The notes: generated by a model from the letters alone, not told the origin. A stretch of DNA of 64,000 nt from CAWGHZ01 sp963822575 (GCA_963822575.1 CAWGHZ010000002.1:124001-188000), one strand, 5' to 3'; positions 34,107 through 44,826 are shown, numbered from the stretch's first letter. Made by a program: numbers and translations.

Positions 34107-35120
34107 CTACTTGAGCCGGGGGCCGGTCCAGTCGGGGCGGAAGGTCGGACCCGCCGGCGCCGCGGAAGCCCTGGCAGGGGTTGCGGCGGCGACCGCGGCG
34201 GCGTCGCCCTTGGCGCCGGCCTGGCGCAGCAGCACGATCGAGATGCGGCGGTTCTTCGCCGAGTCGGGATCCTTCGGCAGCAGCGGTTCCTCGGCGGCGC
34301 GGCCGACGACCATGGCGATGCGGTCGGGCGAGAGCCCCGCTCCGATCAGCACCCTGCGCGAGGCCAGCGCGCGGTCCGACGACAGCTCCCAGTTGCCGTA
34401 GCCCTTGCGCGCGCCATGGAACGGCGTCGCGTCGGTGTGGCCGGTGATCGAGATGCGGTTGGGCAGTTTCTGGATCACCTTGGAAATCTGTTCCAGCAGT
34501 TCGCGGGTGCGCGCCGGCGCCTCCGCGCTGCCCAGCGGGAACATCGGCTTGCCCTCCTGGTCGACGACCTGGATGCGGAGCCCCTGGGGCGTGCGGTCGA
34601 TCAACAGGTTGTTCGCCATCGATTTGAGCTCGGGCGAGTCGGCGATGGCCTTGCGCAGCTCCTTTTCGGCAGCCTCGAACCGGTCCTCCTCCTTCTTGGC
34701 GAGGAGTTTCCCGGCCTCTTCCTCGTCGACCGGCTTCTTCGTCTCGGGCGCGTCGCGAGCGGGCGCAGCGGTCTGGTCGTCGGAGCCGTCATGCTCGCTC
34801 GCCCCCTCGGACGGGGTGAGGGGGATGCTGAGCGAAGGCGTGGCGGTGCCGGAAATCTCCGCTCCCGGCGCCGAGATCGCCCGTCCGCCGAGAAGCCCGC
34901 CCGCGCCCGACTGCGAGTGCGACACGCTCGCCGGGGAGAAATAGTCGGAAATGCCGCGCTTCTGCTCCTCGGTCGTCGCGTTCAACAGCCACAGAAGCAG
35001 GAAGAACGCCATCATCGCCGTCACGAAGTCGGCGTAGGCGACCTTCCACGCGCCGCCATGGTGGCCCTCGTGGTGGCCCTTCTTGGGGCGCTTGACGATG
35101 ATTTCGACGTTCGACGCCAT
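34107..35120 (-). CDS. motB: Flagellar motor stator protein MotB
   Basis: Stator component of 337 aa. One membrane helix contains the proton-carrying Asp in YADFVTAMMAFFLLLWLL. The C-terminal OmpA-like peptidoglycan-binding domain (about 205-305) shows SITGHTDATPF and NWELSSDRALASRRVL. The His/Lys-rich start VKRPKKGHHEGHHGG is common in alphaproteobacterial MotB. A long Glu/Asp/Lys-rich linker (about 80-180) separates them. Nine bases after the motA stop. Confidence 0.94.
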   Translation of the reverse strand: MASNVEIIVKRPKKGHHEGHHGGAWKVAYADFVTAMMAFFLLLWLLNATTEEQKRGISDYFSPASVSHSQSGAGGLLGGRAISAPGAEISGTATPSLSIPLTPSEGASEHDGSDDQTAAPARDAPETKKPVDEEEAGKLLAKKEEDRFEAAEKELRKAIADSPELKSMANNLLIDRTPQGLRIQVVDQEGKPMFPLGSAEAPARTRELLEQISKVIQKLPNRISITGHTDATPFHGARKGYGNWELSSDRALASRRVLIGAGLSPDRIAMVVGRAAEEPLLPKDPDSAKNRRISIVLLRQAGAKGDAAAVAAATPARASAAPAGPTFRPDWTGPRLK

Positions 35121-35129
35121 CGGCCGGCC

Positions 35130-35996
35130 TCAAGCCTGGGCGGCGGGCAGGGCGGAGACCGCTTCCTCGACCTCGTAGAAGGTGGGCCGCACGTCGGTCA
35201 GAAGCGCCTTGCGCGCGAACTCGACCGCGACCGCGGGCGCATAGCCCTGGACGTAGGCCAGCATGGCGGCCTTGATGCATTGCAGGTACTTGGTTTCGAA
35301 CTCGTAGACGCCCTTCAGCGTGTTGGCGATCGGCCCGATGAAGCCGTAGGCCATGAACACGCCGAGGAACGTGCCGACCAGCGCGCCGGCGATCAGGTGG
35401 CCCAGCACTTCCGGCGGCTCGGTGATCGAGCCCATCGTCTTGATGACGCCGAGCACCGCGGCGACGATGCCGAGCGCCGGCATGCCGTCGGCCATCGTCT
35501 GGAAGGCGGCGGCGACCTGCGAGGTTTCCGAGTGGTGGGTCTCGATCTCCTCGTCCATCAGCGCTTCGAGCTCGTAGGGGTTCTCCGTGCCCAGGCTGAT
35601 CATGCGCAGGTAGTCGCACAGGAACGTGACGGCGTGGTGGTTCTTGAAGAAGTTGGGGAAGGCGCCGAACAGGTCGCTTTCGTGCGGGTTCTCGACGTGC
35701 GGCTCGAGCGCCAGCATGCCCTTCAACTTGGCCAGCTTGAAGATCTGGTAAAGGAGCGACAGGAGTTCGATGTAGTCGTCCTTCTTGAGCTTCGAGCCCT
35801 TGGCGGCCGCGCCGAGGGACTTGAGCGCGCGCAAAATCAGCCATTTCGGGTTGCCGATCACGAATGCGCCGACCGCCGCACCCAGGATGATGATCAGCTC
35901 GAACGGCTGGACAAGAACCGTCAGCTTTCCGCCCGACAGCACGAACCCGCCGAAGACGGAAACGAAAACGACTGTCGCGCCAATTGCCAGGAACAT
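35130..35996 (-). CDS. motA: Flagellar motor stator protein MotA
   Basis: Proton-channel stator subunit of 288 aa with four membrane helices: about 1-20, 30-50, 165-190 and 200-222. MADGMPALGIVAAVLGVIKTM and AGALVGTFLGVFMAYGFIGP form the conserved helices 3 and 4, including the essential Pro. First gene of a motAB operon. No other flagellar gene is in the window, so this is a detached stator locus. A CtrA-like box lies about 50 bases upstream. Confidence 0.95.
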   Translation of the reverse strand: MFLAIGATVVFVSVFGGFVLSGGKLTVLVQPFELIIILGAAVGAFVIGNPKWLILRALKSLGAAAKGSKLKKDDYIELLSLLYQIFKLAKLKGMLALEPHVENPHESDLFGAFPNFFKNHHAVTFLCDYLRMISLGTENPYELEALMDEEIETHHSETSQVAAAFQTMADGMPALGIVAAVLGVIKTMGSITEPPEVLGHLIAGALVGTFLGVFMAYGFIGPIANTLKGVYEFETKYLQCIKAAMLAYVQGYAPAVAVEFARKALLTDVRPTFYEVEEAVSALPAAQA

Positions 35997-36044
35997 CGCG
36001 AACCTCGGGGGATCCTCGCTTTCCGGCAGAGTGGCCGCACGGGG

Positions 36045-36059
36045 TTAAAAAGGTGTTAT
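36045..36059. promoter_or_regulatory. CtrA-like box upstream of motA
   Basis: TTAA-N7-TTAT, one mismatch from the CtrA consensus TTAA-N7-TTAA, read on the minus strand as ATAA-N7-TTAAC. It lies 49-63 bases upstream of the motA start in very GC-rich surroundings. CtrA controls flagellar genes in many alphaproteobacteria, which makes the site credible; no CtrA gene is in the window. Confidence 0.4.
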
Positions 36060-36101
36060 CGGCGCTTTTCGCCGCACCCCGAGTTCCTTATGTTGACGGG
36101 C

Positions 36102-37190
36102 ATGGCGAGCGTTCCCGTCCCCGTTTCGGTCATTACCGGCTTTCTCGGCGCCGGCAAGACGACCCTGCTGAACCGGCTAGTCCGGCGGCCCGAGCTGGCC
36201 GGCGCCGCTGTCATCATCAACGAGTTCGGCGACGTTTCGCTCGACCACGAGCTGGTCGAGCGGGTGGACGAGAACATGATCGCGCTCGCCAGCGGGTGCC
36301 TCTGCTGCACCGTGCGCGGCGACCTGATCGAGACGCTGGAGACGCTGTGGGCCCGGCGCGAGTCCGGCCGCGCCGCGTTCGACCGGGTAGTGGTGGAGAC
36401 GACCGGCCTCGCCGATCCGGCGCCCATCCTGCACGCGCTGATGTCCACCAGATCGCTGATCGGGCGCTACCGGTTGGAAGGGGTGATCGCGCTGGTGGAC
36501 GGCGTTGTGGGAGGCGCCACGCTCAATGCACATCCCGAGGCGGTGAAGCAGGCCGCAGTCGCCGACCGGCTCGTGCTGACCAAGACCGACCTCGCGACCG
36601 ATGACGCCGCGCGGCGCGCGCTCGACGAGCTGCGCACCCGCCTTCGCGGCCTCAACCCCGCTGCGCCCATCATCGAGGCGGTGAAGGGCGAGATGGATCC
36701 CGACCGCCTGCTCGACGCCGGGCTCTACAACGCCGCGACCAAGACCCCCGACGTGCAGCGCTGGCTGAACGAGGAGGCGTACGAGGACCATCATCAAGGC
36801 CATGACCACGATCAACAGGGCCACCGCCCGCACGCGCTCGACCGCAACCGCCACGACGACCATATCCGCGCGTTCTCGATTACGAGCGACACGCCGCTTG
36901 CGGCCGAGGCGCTGGCGCGCTTTATCAACTTGCTGGCCGCCGGTTTCGGCGACAAGCTTCTGCGCATGAAGGGCATCGTGAACGTCGCCAGCCGTCCCGA
37001 CCGGCCGGCCGTGATCCATGGCGTGCAGCACGTGTTCCACCCTCTGCAATGGCTCGAGCGCTGGCCCAGCGCCGACCGGCGCACGCGGCTGGTGTTCATC
37101 ATGCGCGACGTCGAACCCCCGACGATCGAGAGCCTGTTCCGCGCGGCCGAGCGCCAGTCGGCGCGAAGCCCTACCGACGCCCCCGCCTGA
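36102..37190 (+). CDS. CobW/COG0523-family GTP-binding metallochaperone
   Basis: G3E-family GTPase of 362 aa. The Walker A motif GFLGAGKTTLLN, the metal-binding CxCC in ASGCLCCTVRGD (Cys66, Cys68, Cys69), ETTGLADPAP and LTKTDL are all present. A His-rich loop (about 230-250, DHHQGHDHDQQGHRPH) before the C-terminal domain suggests zinc or another divalent metal. No cobalamin gene is adjacent, so a zinc-chaperone role is more likely than CobW. A start at 36090 four codons upstream is also possible. Confidence 0.9.
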   Translation: MASVPVPVSVITGFLGAGKTTLLNRLVRRPELAGAAVIINEFGDVSLDHELVERVDENMIALASGCLCCTVRGDLIETLETLWARRESGRAAFDRVVVETTGLADPAPILHALMSTRSLIGRYRLEGVIALVDGVVGGATLNAHPEAVKQAAVADRLVLTKTDLATDDAARRALDELRTRLRGLNPAAPIIEAVKGEMDPDRLLDAGLYNAATKTPDVQRWLNEEAYEDHHQGHDHDQQGHRPHALDRNRHDDHIRAFSITSDTPLAAEALARFINLLAAGFGDKLLRMKGIVNVASRPDRPAVIHGVQHVFHPLQWLERWPSADRRTRLVFIMRDVEPPTIESLFRAAERQSARSPTDAPA

Positions 37191-37209
37191 GCCATCCGAG
37201 GAGAACCCC

Positions 37210-37641
37210 TTGCCCGACAACGTGCTCGGCGCGGCCGAGATCGAGGCGCGCATGCGGCGCGCGCCGTTCAACCAATGGATGGATTTCCGGGTCCTCGCGC
37301 TCGACGAGGAGGGGATCGAGCTTGGCCTCTCCTGGCGCGACGAGATGATGGGGAACCCGACGGCGAAGATCGCGCATGGCGGCGTGCTGGCGACGCTAGT
37401 CGACGTGGCCGCCGACTTCGCAATCGCTGCCAAGCTGGGCCACCCGACCCCGACCGTCGATCTGCGCGTCGACTATCACCGCCCGGCCGCGCCGGGAAAG
37501 CTGCGCGCCCGCGCCACGGTGGTGCGGCTCGGCGGCACCATGGCGGTCGCCGAGGCCGAGATCTACGATTTGGAGGACCGACTGGTCGCGAGCGGCCGCG
37601 GCACCTACCTGACCGCCGCCGCCGCCGCCGAATGGCGCTGA
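37210..37641 (+). CDS. PaaI-type hotdog thioesterase
   Basis: A 143-aa single hotdog-domain protein that would hydrolyse an acyl- or aryl-CoA. The motif GNPTAKIAHGGVLATLVDVA carries the HGG and the catalytic Asp region; TVDLRVDYHRPA follows. The start is taken as TTG 37210 because GAGGAGA lies seven bases upstream and no ATG precedes the conserved part closely. It is 19 bases after the CobW-family gene on the same strand. Substrate unknown. Confidence 0.85.
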   Translation: MPDNVLGAAEIEARMRRAPFNQWMDFRVLALDEEGIELGLSWRDEMMGNPTAKIAHGGVLATLVDVAADFAIAAKLGHPTPTVDLRVDYHRPAAPGKLRARATVVRLGGTMAVAEAEIYDLEDRLVASGRGTYLTAAAAAEWR

Positions 37642-37739
37642 TGGGCGCGCGCCCACCGCGCTTGGATCGCACCCCAGCCTCGGTCTATGATCCGGGCGCA
37701 ACCGTCCCAATCCCCAAACCGCAGAGTGGCCGAACCTAG

Positions 37740-38206
37740 ATGACGATCGATTTGCGGCAGTTCCGCGACGCGCTCGGGTGCTTCGCCACGGGAGTCACCG
37801 TGATCACCGCCCTCGATTCCGAAGGGGGGCCCGTCGGGCTCACCGCCAACTCTTTCACCTCGCTGTCGCTCGACCCGCCGCTGGTGCTGTTCTGCGTCGA
37901 CCGGGGCATCAAGAGCTTCGAGGCGCTGCATTCCAACCGCCACTTCGCGGTGAACATCTTGCGCGAAAGCCAGGAGAGGCTGTCCCGCCAGTTCGCCAAG
38001 TCGGGTCCCGACAAATGGTCGGGCGTCGAGTTCGAAAGCTGGGGGACCGGCTGCCCGATCCTGGGCGGCTGCATCGCCAACCTCGAATGTGACGTCGAAT
38101 CGCTGTTCGAGGGCGGCGACCACGTGATCGTGGTCGGGCGGGTGCGCCAAATGAAGTTCGATTCCGACGACACCACCTGTAAGCCGCTTCTCTATTACCG
38201 CGGGCG

Positions 38207-38225
<19 letters not shown>
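37740..38225 (+). CDS. Flavin reductase family protein
   Basis: A 161-aa split-barrel protein of the NAD(P)H:FMN reductase family. Signature: FATGVTVITALDSEGGPVGLTANSF, the flavin-binding segment, and SLDPPLVLFCVD. A near-C-terminal GGDHVIVVGRV completes the fold. It could supply reduced flavin to a partner such as the luciferase-like enzyme at 13291-14343, but no partner gene is adjacent. Its last 19 bases overlap the annotated end of the convergent sensor kinase; that overlap is an artefact if the kinase frameshift is real. Confidence 0.88.
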
Positions 38226-39844
<1,619 letters not shown>

Positions 39845-39874
39845 GGCTCCGGCCCGAGGCCCGAGGGCTCTCGA

Positions 39875-39913
39875 ACCGGCATACGCCGGTAACGTCAACG
39901 AACTGTTAACGTT
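39875..39913 (-). promoter_or_regulatory. Hairpin pair and CtrA-like box between ilvA and the kinase gene
   Basis: Two inverted repeats fill the gap: ACCGGC-ATAC-GCCGGT (39875-39890) and AACGTCAAC-N5-GTTAACGTT (39891-39913, 8 of 9 pairs). Read on the minus strand the second contains TTAA-N7-TTGAC, one mismatch from a CtrA box, 51-65 bases upstream of the kinase start. No T-run follows, so a classical terminator for ilvA is not supported. Confidence 0.35.
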
Positions 39914-39921
39914 TTCGGGGG

Positions 39922-41148
39922 TCAGCCTTCCGCGAGGGCGGTCGAGGACAGCCGCCGGACGGCGAAGCCTGCGCGCTCCAGCCCGCCGACCAGCGCCTCG
40001 GTCGCGGCGCGGTCCATCGTCTCGACCAGGAAGTCGATCTCGGTGAGGCGGGCGGGGACGTCCTGGAACCAGCGCTCGTGCTCGACCTCGATGACATTGC
40101 CGCCGAGCTCGGCGATCAACGCGGTGACGTGGGCGAGCGAGCCGGGCAGGTCGCTCACCTCGACCCGGAGGCGGACGATCCGTCCTTCGCGCACCAGTCC
40201 GCGCATCAGCACCGACGCCAGCAGGCGCGAATCGATGTTGCCGCCGGAAAGCACCAGCCCGACGCGCCGCCCAGCGAACAGCGCCCGGTTGGCGAGGACG
40301 GCGGCAAGCGCGGCCGCGCCCGCGCCCTCCGCCACCAGCTTCTCGATCTCGGCGATCAGGTGGACGGCGTATTCCAGGTCGGGTTCGCCCACCAGCAATA
40401 TGTCCTCGACCAGCGCCTCGATCACCGGCAGGGTGCGCGCGCCGGGCGTCTTGACGGCGATGCCCTCGGCGATGGTGTAGCCGCGCGCGACGGCGGCGCG
40501 GCCCTCCAGCGCCTCGCGCATCGAGGGGTACATCGCCGCCTCCACGCCATAGATTTCGATCGCGGGGTCGAGCGCCTTCGCCGCCGTCGCCATGCCGGCG
40601 ATCAGCCCGCCGCCGCCGACCGGCACGACCAGCGCGTCGAGGTCGGGCACCTCCTCCATCATCTCCAGCGCGACGGTGCCCTGGCCCGCGATCACCCGGT
40701 CGTCGTCGTAGGGATGGATGAAGGTCAGCTCCTCCGCGTCGGCGATCTCGTGCGCGTGGGCGCCCGCCTCGTCCAGCGTGTCGCCATGCAGCACCACCTC
40801 GGCGCCGAGCTGGCCGGTCGAGCGCACCTTCACGAACGGCGTCGAGACCGGCATCACGATGGTGGCCGGCACCCCCAGCCGGCGCGCGTGGTAGGCGACC
40901 GACTGCGCGTGGTTGCCGGCCGAGACCGCAATCACCCCGGCGTCGCGTTGCTCCGCCGTCAGGTCGAGCATGCGCCACAGCGCGCCGCGGTCCTTGAACG
41001 AGGCGGTGTATTGCAGGTTCTCGAGCTTGAGGAATATCTCCGCCCCGGCGATCTCGGAAAGCGTCCGCGACTTGACGCAGGGCGTCTCGACCACGCTGCC
41101 CCGGATGGCGTCGGCCGCCGCGCGGATGTCCTCGATGGTCACCGCCAT
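39922..41148 (-). CDS. ilvA: Threonine ammonia-lyase
   Basis: PLP enzyme of 408 aa that deaminates threonine to 2-oxobutyrate, feeding isoleucine synthesis. The PLP Lys is in TASFKDRGA, and the phosphate loop appears as VPVGGGGLIAG. The single C-terminal ACT domain (about 330-405, VSDLPGSLAHVTALIAELGG) marks the shorter class common in alphaproteobacteria, rather than the E. coli type with two ACT-like domains. It is 9 bases downstream of the acylase gene on the same strand. Confidence 0.93.
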   Translation of the reverse strand: MAVTIEDIRAAADAIRGSVVETPCVKSRTLSEIAGAEIFLKLENLQYTASFKDRGALWRMLDLTAEQRDAGVIAVSAGNHAQSVAYHARRLGVPATIVMPVSTPFVKVRSTGQLGAEVVLHGDTLDEAGAHAHEIADAEELTFIHPYDDDRVIAGQGTVALEMMEEVPDLDALVVPVGGGGLIAGMATAAKALDPAIEIYGVEAAMYPSMREALEGRAAVARGYTIAEGIAVKTPGARTLPVIEALVEDILLVGEPDLEYAVHLIAEIEKLVAEGAGAAALAAVLANRALFAGRRVGLVLSGGNIDSRLLASVLMRGLVREGRIVRLRVEVSDLPGSLAHVTALIAELGGNVIEVEHERWFQDVPARLTEIDFLVETMDRAATEALVGGLERAGFAVRRLSSTALAEG

Positions 41149-41157
41149 GGGCCGATC

Positions 41158-43533
41158 CTACTCGCCGGTCGGGCGCGGCACCAGACGCAGCCGGCCGACG
41201 GCGGTCGAGTCGAGCCACTCGCGGTCGGACTCGATGGTGAACGACCGCACGTCGCGCCAGGCCTCGGTCAGGTCGTCGTAGTGGATGGAGAACGGATTGC
41301 CAGACTGGCCGGTCGCGATCATGAAGCGCGACCGGTCGAGGTCGGCGAGGTCGTAGATCGCGCGGAGCCCTGGCCCGTGCACCGCCGCGAATGGCGTCGG
41401 CTCCGCCAGCGTCATGGCCGCGCGGTCGATGGTGTAGGCCCCGCCGCCATCCGCGACGGTTACGTCGAACAGGTTGCGCAACACCGGCACGTAGCCGAAC
41501 GGCAGATGCCGGAACAGCGCGAAGTGCAAGTCGCCCCAGCGCCATTTCGCGATGTCGTCGCCCGTGCGCTTGCGCAGCGCCGCCAGCGCGTCGTCGAGCG
41601 CGGCAGCGAGTTGGCCGTGGCAGGTCTCGACCGGCCGGGTCGTCACGTCGTCGCACCAGGCGCTGTCCCCCGTCAGCACGCGGCGCACGAAGCGCGGGTG
41701 GAGCCCTCGCCAGGCGGCGAAGTCGGGCCCCATCTCGTCGGCGGCGATGCGGCGCACCAGCGCGGCGAGCCAGGCGGTAAAGATCAGCGGCTCCGGCCGG
41801 TCCGCGTCCATCGTGCCGTCCCAGCCGCGCAGCAGCGCCACCGCCTCGCGCGCCCGCGGGTCGACCGGGGCGGCGCCCGCCAGCATCAGCGGCTTGAGGT
41901 CGCGCGCCATCTCGGACACCACGTCGCCCTGGATCTCTTCCATCGACGACGCCGTGTGGCGCGGCCGTGCGTCGATCAGTCGGCGGATGCGGTCGGCGCG
42001 GAAGGGCGGCGTCCAGTATCGGCCGAGGAAATAGGGATAGTCGGGCGGCGCCGGCCGACCGTTGGCGTTGACCACGCGGTGCGTCGGCGGGTCGAAGCGC
42101 TGGGGCAGCGCATCGAACGGCACGAAGCCCGTCCAGTCGTAGGCGCCGGACCATCCGGGTACCGGCGCGAGCCCGTCCACCGCCTTGCGGATCGGCGCGA
42201 GCCCCGCCGTTACCACGCCGATATGGCCGTCGACGTCGGCATAGGCGACGTTCTGCGCCGGCGCATCGAGCCGGCGGAGCGCATCGCGGAACCCCGCAAC
42301 GTTGCCGGCGTGATCGAGCCGCCAGATCGCCTCGGCAGTGCCCAGCACTGGCCGCAGTGCGGTCGCCGCCAGGGCGATCACCTCACCCTTCCCGGCCGCG
42401 GCGCCGAGTCCGGGAGCGAGCCCGGATACCACCGAGCCGTGGCGCGTCGCGCGCACCGCGATCGTCAGCGGCTTTGCGTCCCGCACCGCGATCGTCTCGC
42501 GGCGCGTCTCGAACAGGCGCGGACCTTCCGGCGTCAGATAGCGGTCGGGGTCGGCGGGATCGAGCTTCTCGACGAACAGATCCTCGGTGTCGGTCTCGGC
42601 CGAGGCGAGGCCCCAGGCGATGCGCGCGTTGTGGCCGAGCAGCACGAAGGGCACGCCCGGTGCCGTCGCGCCGGTGACGTCGAGCCCCGGCGCCGAAACC
42701 TGCACGAGGTACCAGAGGATCGGCGCGGAGAAGCCCAGATGCGGGTCGTTGGCGAGGAGCGGCTTGCCGCTTTGCGTGCGCGCGCCACCCACCGCCCACA
42801 CGTTCGACGCCTCGATCGGCGCGAGAGTGTCTGGGAACCGGTCGAGCAGCATACGCGCGAGGCGCGCCGCTTCGGAAGGCGGACCCGACTCCGCGCGTCG
42901 CTGGCCGCCGGCCGGCCAGAGGTCGTCCATCTGGCGCGGTGTCAGGCGGGTCGAGAGCGCCGCCCGCAGCGCCTCGGTGCGCCAGTTGGTCGAAAGCCGC
43001 AGCGCCATGATCCGCCCCCATACCAGCGAGTCGGCCGGGCGCCACGGCGCCGGCCGGTCGCCGAGCAGCACGAATTCCGGGGGCAGCGCGCCGGCGTGGG
43101 CGGCGATATAGGCGTTCACGCCGGCGGCATAGGCGACGAGTGCGCGGCGCACCGGCGGCGCCAAATGCGCGAAGTCCGCTTCGGCCAGCCGGTAGAGCCC
43201 TAGCGTGCGCATCATCGCGTCCGAGCCGACCGCGCGCTTGCCGAGGAGTTCGGAGAGACGTCCTTGGCCGGCTCGGCGCATGACCTCCATCTGCCACAGC
43301 CGGTCCTGGGCATGCGCGAACCCGACGCCGAACCAGGCGTCGTCCTCGCTTCGGGCGAAGATGTGCGGCACGCCGTACCCGTCGCGCAGGATGTCGACGG
43401 GCCGGTCGAGCCCCGCCACGTGCATCCTTCCGTCGGTCTCGGGCAGAGACGTGCGCAGCCACAGGAACCCGGCCACCAACGCCAGGGCGACCGCCGCCGC
43501 CGCGACCGGCAGCGCCCGCATCCGCCAGCTCAT
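41158..43533 (-). CDS. Penicillin acylase family (S45) N-terminal nucleophile hydrolase
   Basis: Secreted or membrane-anchored acylase of 791 aa, made as a precursor that self-cleaves to give alpha and beta chains. An uncleaved-looking N-terminal membrane segment (about 6-27) is followed by the alpha chain with GVPHIFARSEDDAWFGVGFAHAQDRLW. The beta chain begins at Ser243 in EASNVWAVGGARTQSGKPLL, the catalytic nucleophile. Relatives hydrolyse penicillins, N-acyl homoserine lactones or N-acyl amino acids, so quorum quenching is possible but not shown. It shares a strand with ilvA and is separated from hemB by a palindromic repeat. Confidence 0.9.
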   Translation of the reverse strand: MSWRMRALPVAAAAVALALVAGFLWLRTSLPETDGRMHVAGLDRPVDILRDGYGVPHIFARSEDDAWFGVGFAHAQDRLWQMEVMRRAGQGRLSELLGKRAVGSDAMMRTLGLYRLAEADFAHLAPPVRRALVAYAAGVNAYIAAHAGALPPEFVLLGDRPAPWRPADSLVWGRIMALRLSTNWRTEALRAALSTRLTPRQMDDLWPAGGQRRAESGPPSEAARLARMLLDRFPDTLAPIEASNVWAVGGARTQSGKPLLANDPHLGFSAPILWYLVQVSAPGLDVTGATAPGVPFVLLGHNARIAWGLASAETDTEDLFVEKLDPADPDRYLTPEGPRLFETRRETIAVRDAKPLTIAVRATRHGSVVSGLAPGLGAAAGKGEVIALAATALRPVLGTAEAIWRLDHAGNVAGFRDALRRLDAPAQNVAYADVDGHIGVVTAGLAPIRKAVDGLAPVPGWSGAYDWTGFVPFDALPQRFDPPTHRVVNANGRPAPPDYPYFLGRYWTPPFRADRIRRLIDARPRHTASSMEEIQGDVVSEMARDLKPLMLAGAAPVDPRAREAVALLRGWDGTMDADRPEPLIFTAWLAALVRRIAADEMGPDFAAWRGLHPRFVRRVLTGDSAWCDDVTTRPVETCHGQLAAALDDALAALRKRTGDDIAKWRWGDLHFALFRHLPFGYVPVLRNLFDVTVADGGGAYTIDRAAMTLAEPTPFAAVHGPGLRAIYDLADLDRSRFMIATGQSGNPFSIHYDDLTEAWRDVRSFTIESDREWLDSTAVGRLRLVPRPTGE

Positions 43534-43548
43534 GGCAACCGAAGGCCG

Positions 43549-43667
43549 CCGTTCGTCCTTCGCGACGCAAGCTGCGCTTGCTCCTCAGGACGAACGGCTT
43601 TGTGGCTCCGAGCCTTTTCCGTTCGCCCTGAGGCGCGCCCGAAGGGCGCGTCTCGAAGGGCGAAAGG
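43549..43667. repeat. Intergenic palindromic repeat, family B copies 2 and 3
   Basis: Two tandem elements. The first runs from CCGTTCGTCCT (43549-43559) to AGGACGAACGG (43587-43597), a perfect 11-base inverted repeat with an AAGC/GCTT inner stem. The second (about 43613-43667) starts CCTTTTCCGTTCGCCCTG, contains CGCGCCC-GAA-GGGCGCG and ends GGGCGAAAGG. Both match parts of the element at 5098-5218. They fill the gap between two minus-strand genes. Confidence 0.85.
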
Positions 43668-43681
43668 GGCGCAGTGGCGCC

Positions 43682-44698
43682 TCACCCCTTCTTCAGCCGT
43701 GTGGCGATCTCGACGGCGGCGTAGGTGAGGATGCCGTCGGCGCCGGCGCGGCGCGCAGCGACCAGGCTTTCCAGGATCACCCGGTCCCAGTCGAGCCAGC
43801 CATTCTGCGCGGCGGCGCGCATCATCGCGTACTCGCCCGACACCTGGTAGGCGTAGGTCGGCATGGCGAACGCGTCCTTCACCCGGCGCACGATGTCGAG
43901 ATAGAACATGCCGGGCTTCACCATGACCATGTCGGCCCCTTCGGCAATGTCGAGCGCTACCTCGCGCAGCGCCTCGTCCGAGTTTGCCGGGTCCATCTGG
44001 TAGGTCTTTTTATCGCCGAGCCCGAGGGCGGGCGCCGAGCCCACCGCGTCGCGGAATGGCCCGTAGAGCGCCGAGGCGTATTTTGCGGCGTAGGCCATGA
44101 TCGCCACGTCCTCGCGCGCCGCGATGTCGAGCGCCGAGCGGATCGCGCCGACGCGCCCGTCCATCATGTCGGACGGTGCGATCACGTCGCACCCCGCGTG
44201 CGCCTGGACCAGCGCTTGGCGGCACAGCACCTCGACCGTCTCGTCGTTGAGGATGCGCCCGTCGGCGAGCAGCCCGTCGTGTCCGTGCGTGGTGTAGGGG
44301 TCGAGCGCCACGTCGCACATGATGCCGAGCCCGGGGTGGGCGGCCTTCACGGCGCGGACGGCGCGGCAGACCAGGTTGTCGGCGTTGGTCGCTTCGCGCC
44401 CGTCCTCGGTCTTCAGGGCAGGATCGACGTGCGGAAAGATCGCGATCAGCGGGATGCCTAGCGCGGCGGCCTTGCCCGCGTCCTCGACCAGCCGGTCGAT
44501 CGACAGGCGCTGGACGCCGGGCATCGACGGGATATCGACGGCGGCCTCGCGGCCGGCGTGGACGAACACCGGCCAGATCAGGTCGCTGGCGGCGAGGTGC
44601 GTCTCCGCGACCAGCCGGCGTGCCCAGTCGGCGCGGCGGTTGCGTCGCATGCGGATGCGCGGGTAGGCGGCCGGCGGCAGGCGCGGCGTATCGGACAA
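43682..44698 (-). CDS. hemB: Delta-aminolevulinic acid dehydratase (porphobilinogen synthase)
   Basis: Heme-pathway enzyme of 338 aa condensing two 5-aminolevulinates. Schiff-base lysines are in MAYAAKYASALYGP and MVKPGMFYLDIVR. The metal loop reads CDVALDPYTTHGHDG, with Asp in place of the three zinc Cys, so it belongs to the magnesium-dependent group common in alphaproteobacteria. The start is taken as TTG 44698 because GGGAG lies six bases upstream and LPPAAYPRIRMRRNRR matches the family start; a longer form from ATG 44752 cannot be excluded. Confidence 0.93.
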   Translation of the reverse strand: MSDTPRLPPAAYPRIRMRRNRRADWARRLVAETHLAASDLIWPVFVHAGREAAVDIPSMPGVQRLSIDRLVEDAGKAAALGIPLIAIFPHVDPALKTEDGREATNADNLVCRAVRAVKAAHPGLGIMCDVALDPYTTHGHDGLLADGRILNDETVEVLCRQALVQAHAGCDVIAPSDMMDGRVGAIRSALDIAAREDVAIMAYAAKYASALYGPFRDAVGSAPALGLGDKKTYQMDPANSDEALREVALDIAEGADMVMVKPGMFYLDIVRRVKDAFAMPTYAYQVSGEYAMMRAAAQNGWLDWDRVILESLVAARRAGADGILTYAAVEIATRLKKG

Positions 44699-44762
44699 GT
44701 CGGACTCCCGTATCTTTCGCCGGATGATATCGCCCGCGGCCGCGCTCTCCAAGGCTGGCGGG

Positions 44763-44777
44763 TTAAGACTGCATTAA
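44763..44777. promoter_or_regulatory. Perfect CtrA box between hemB and ldtR
   Basis: TTAA-GACTGCA-TTAA followed by CC, exactly the TTAA-N7-TTAA(C) pattern bound by CtrA. It is also a 6-base inverted repeat GGTTAA...TTAACC, which could instead be a MarR-type operator for LdtR autoregulation. It lies 50-64 bases upstream of the ldtR start and 65-79 bases upstream of hemB. Confidence 0.5.
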
Positions 44778-44826
44778 CCGGCCGGCCGATAGTCTTGCCG
44801 CGGCACCGTCGGGCTGAGGAGGAGCC

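Noticed and set aside
34416..37190. A 924-codon plus-strand frame suggesting an extended CobW-family protein
   Set aside because: The segment before 36090 is antisense to motA and motB; the GTPase begins normally at 36102 or 36090.
39875..39913. Rho-independent terminator for ilvA
   Set aside because: Two hairpins are present but no T-run follows either on the minus strand; kept only as a hairpin/CtrA-like site.
40078..43203. A 1041-codon open frame on the plus strand, antisense to ilvA and the acylase gene
   Set aside because: The protein is Arg/Gly/His-rich without a recognisable domain, while the minus strand carries two complete conserved enzymes. In such GC-rich DNA antisense frames stay open by chance.
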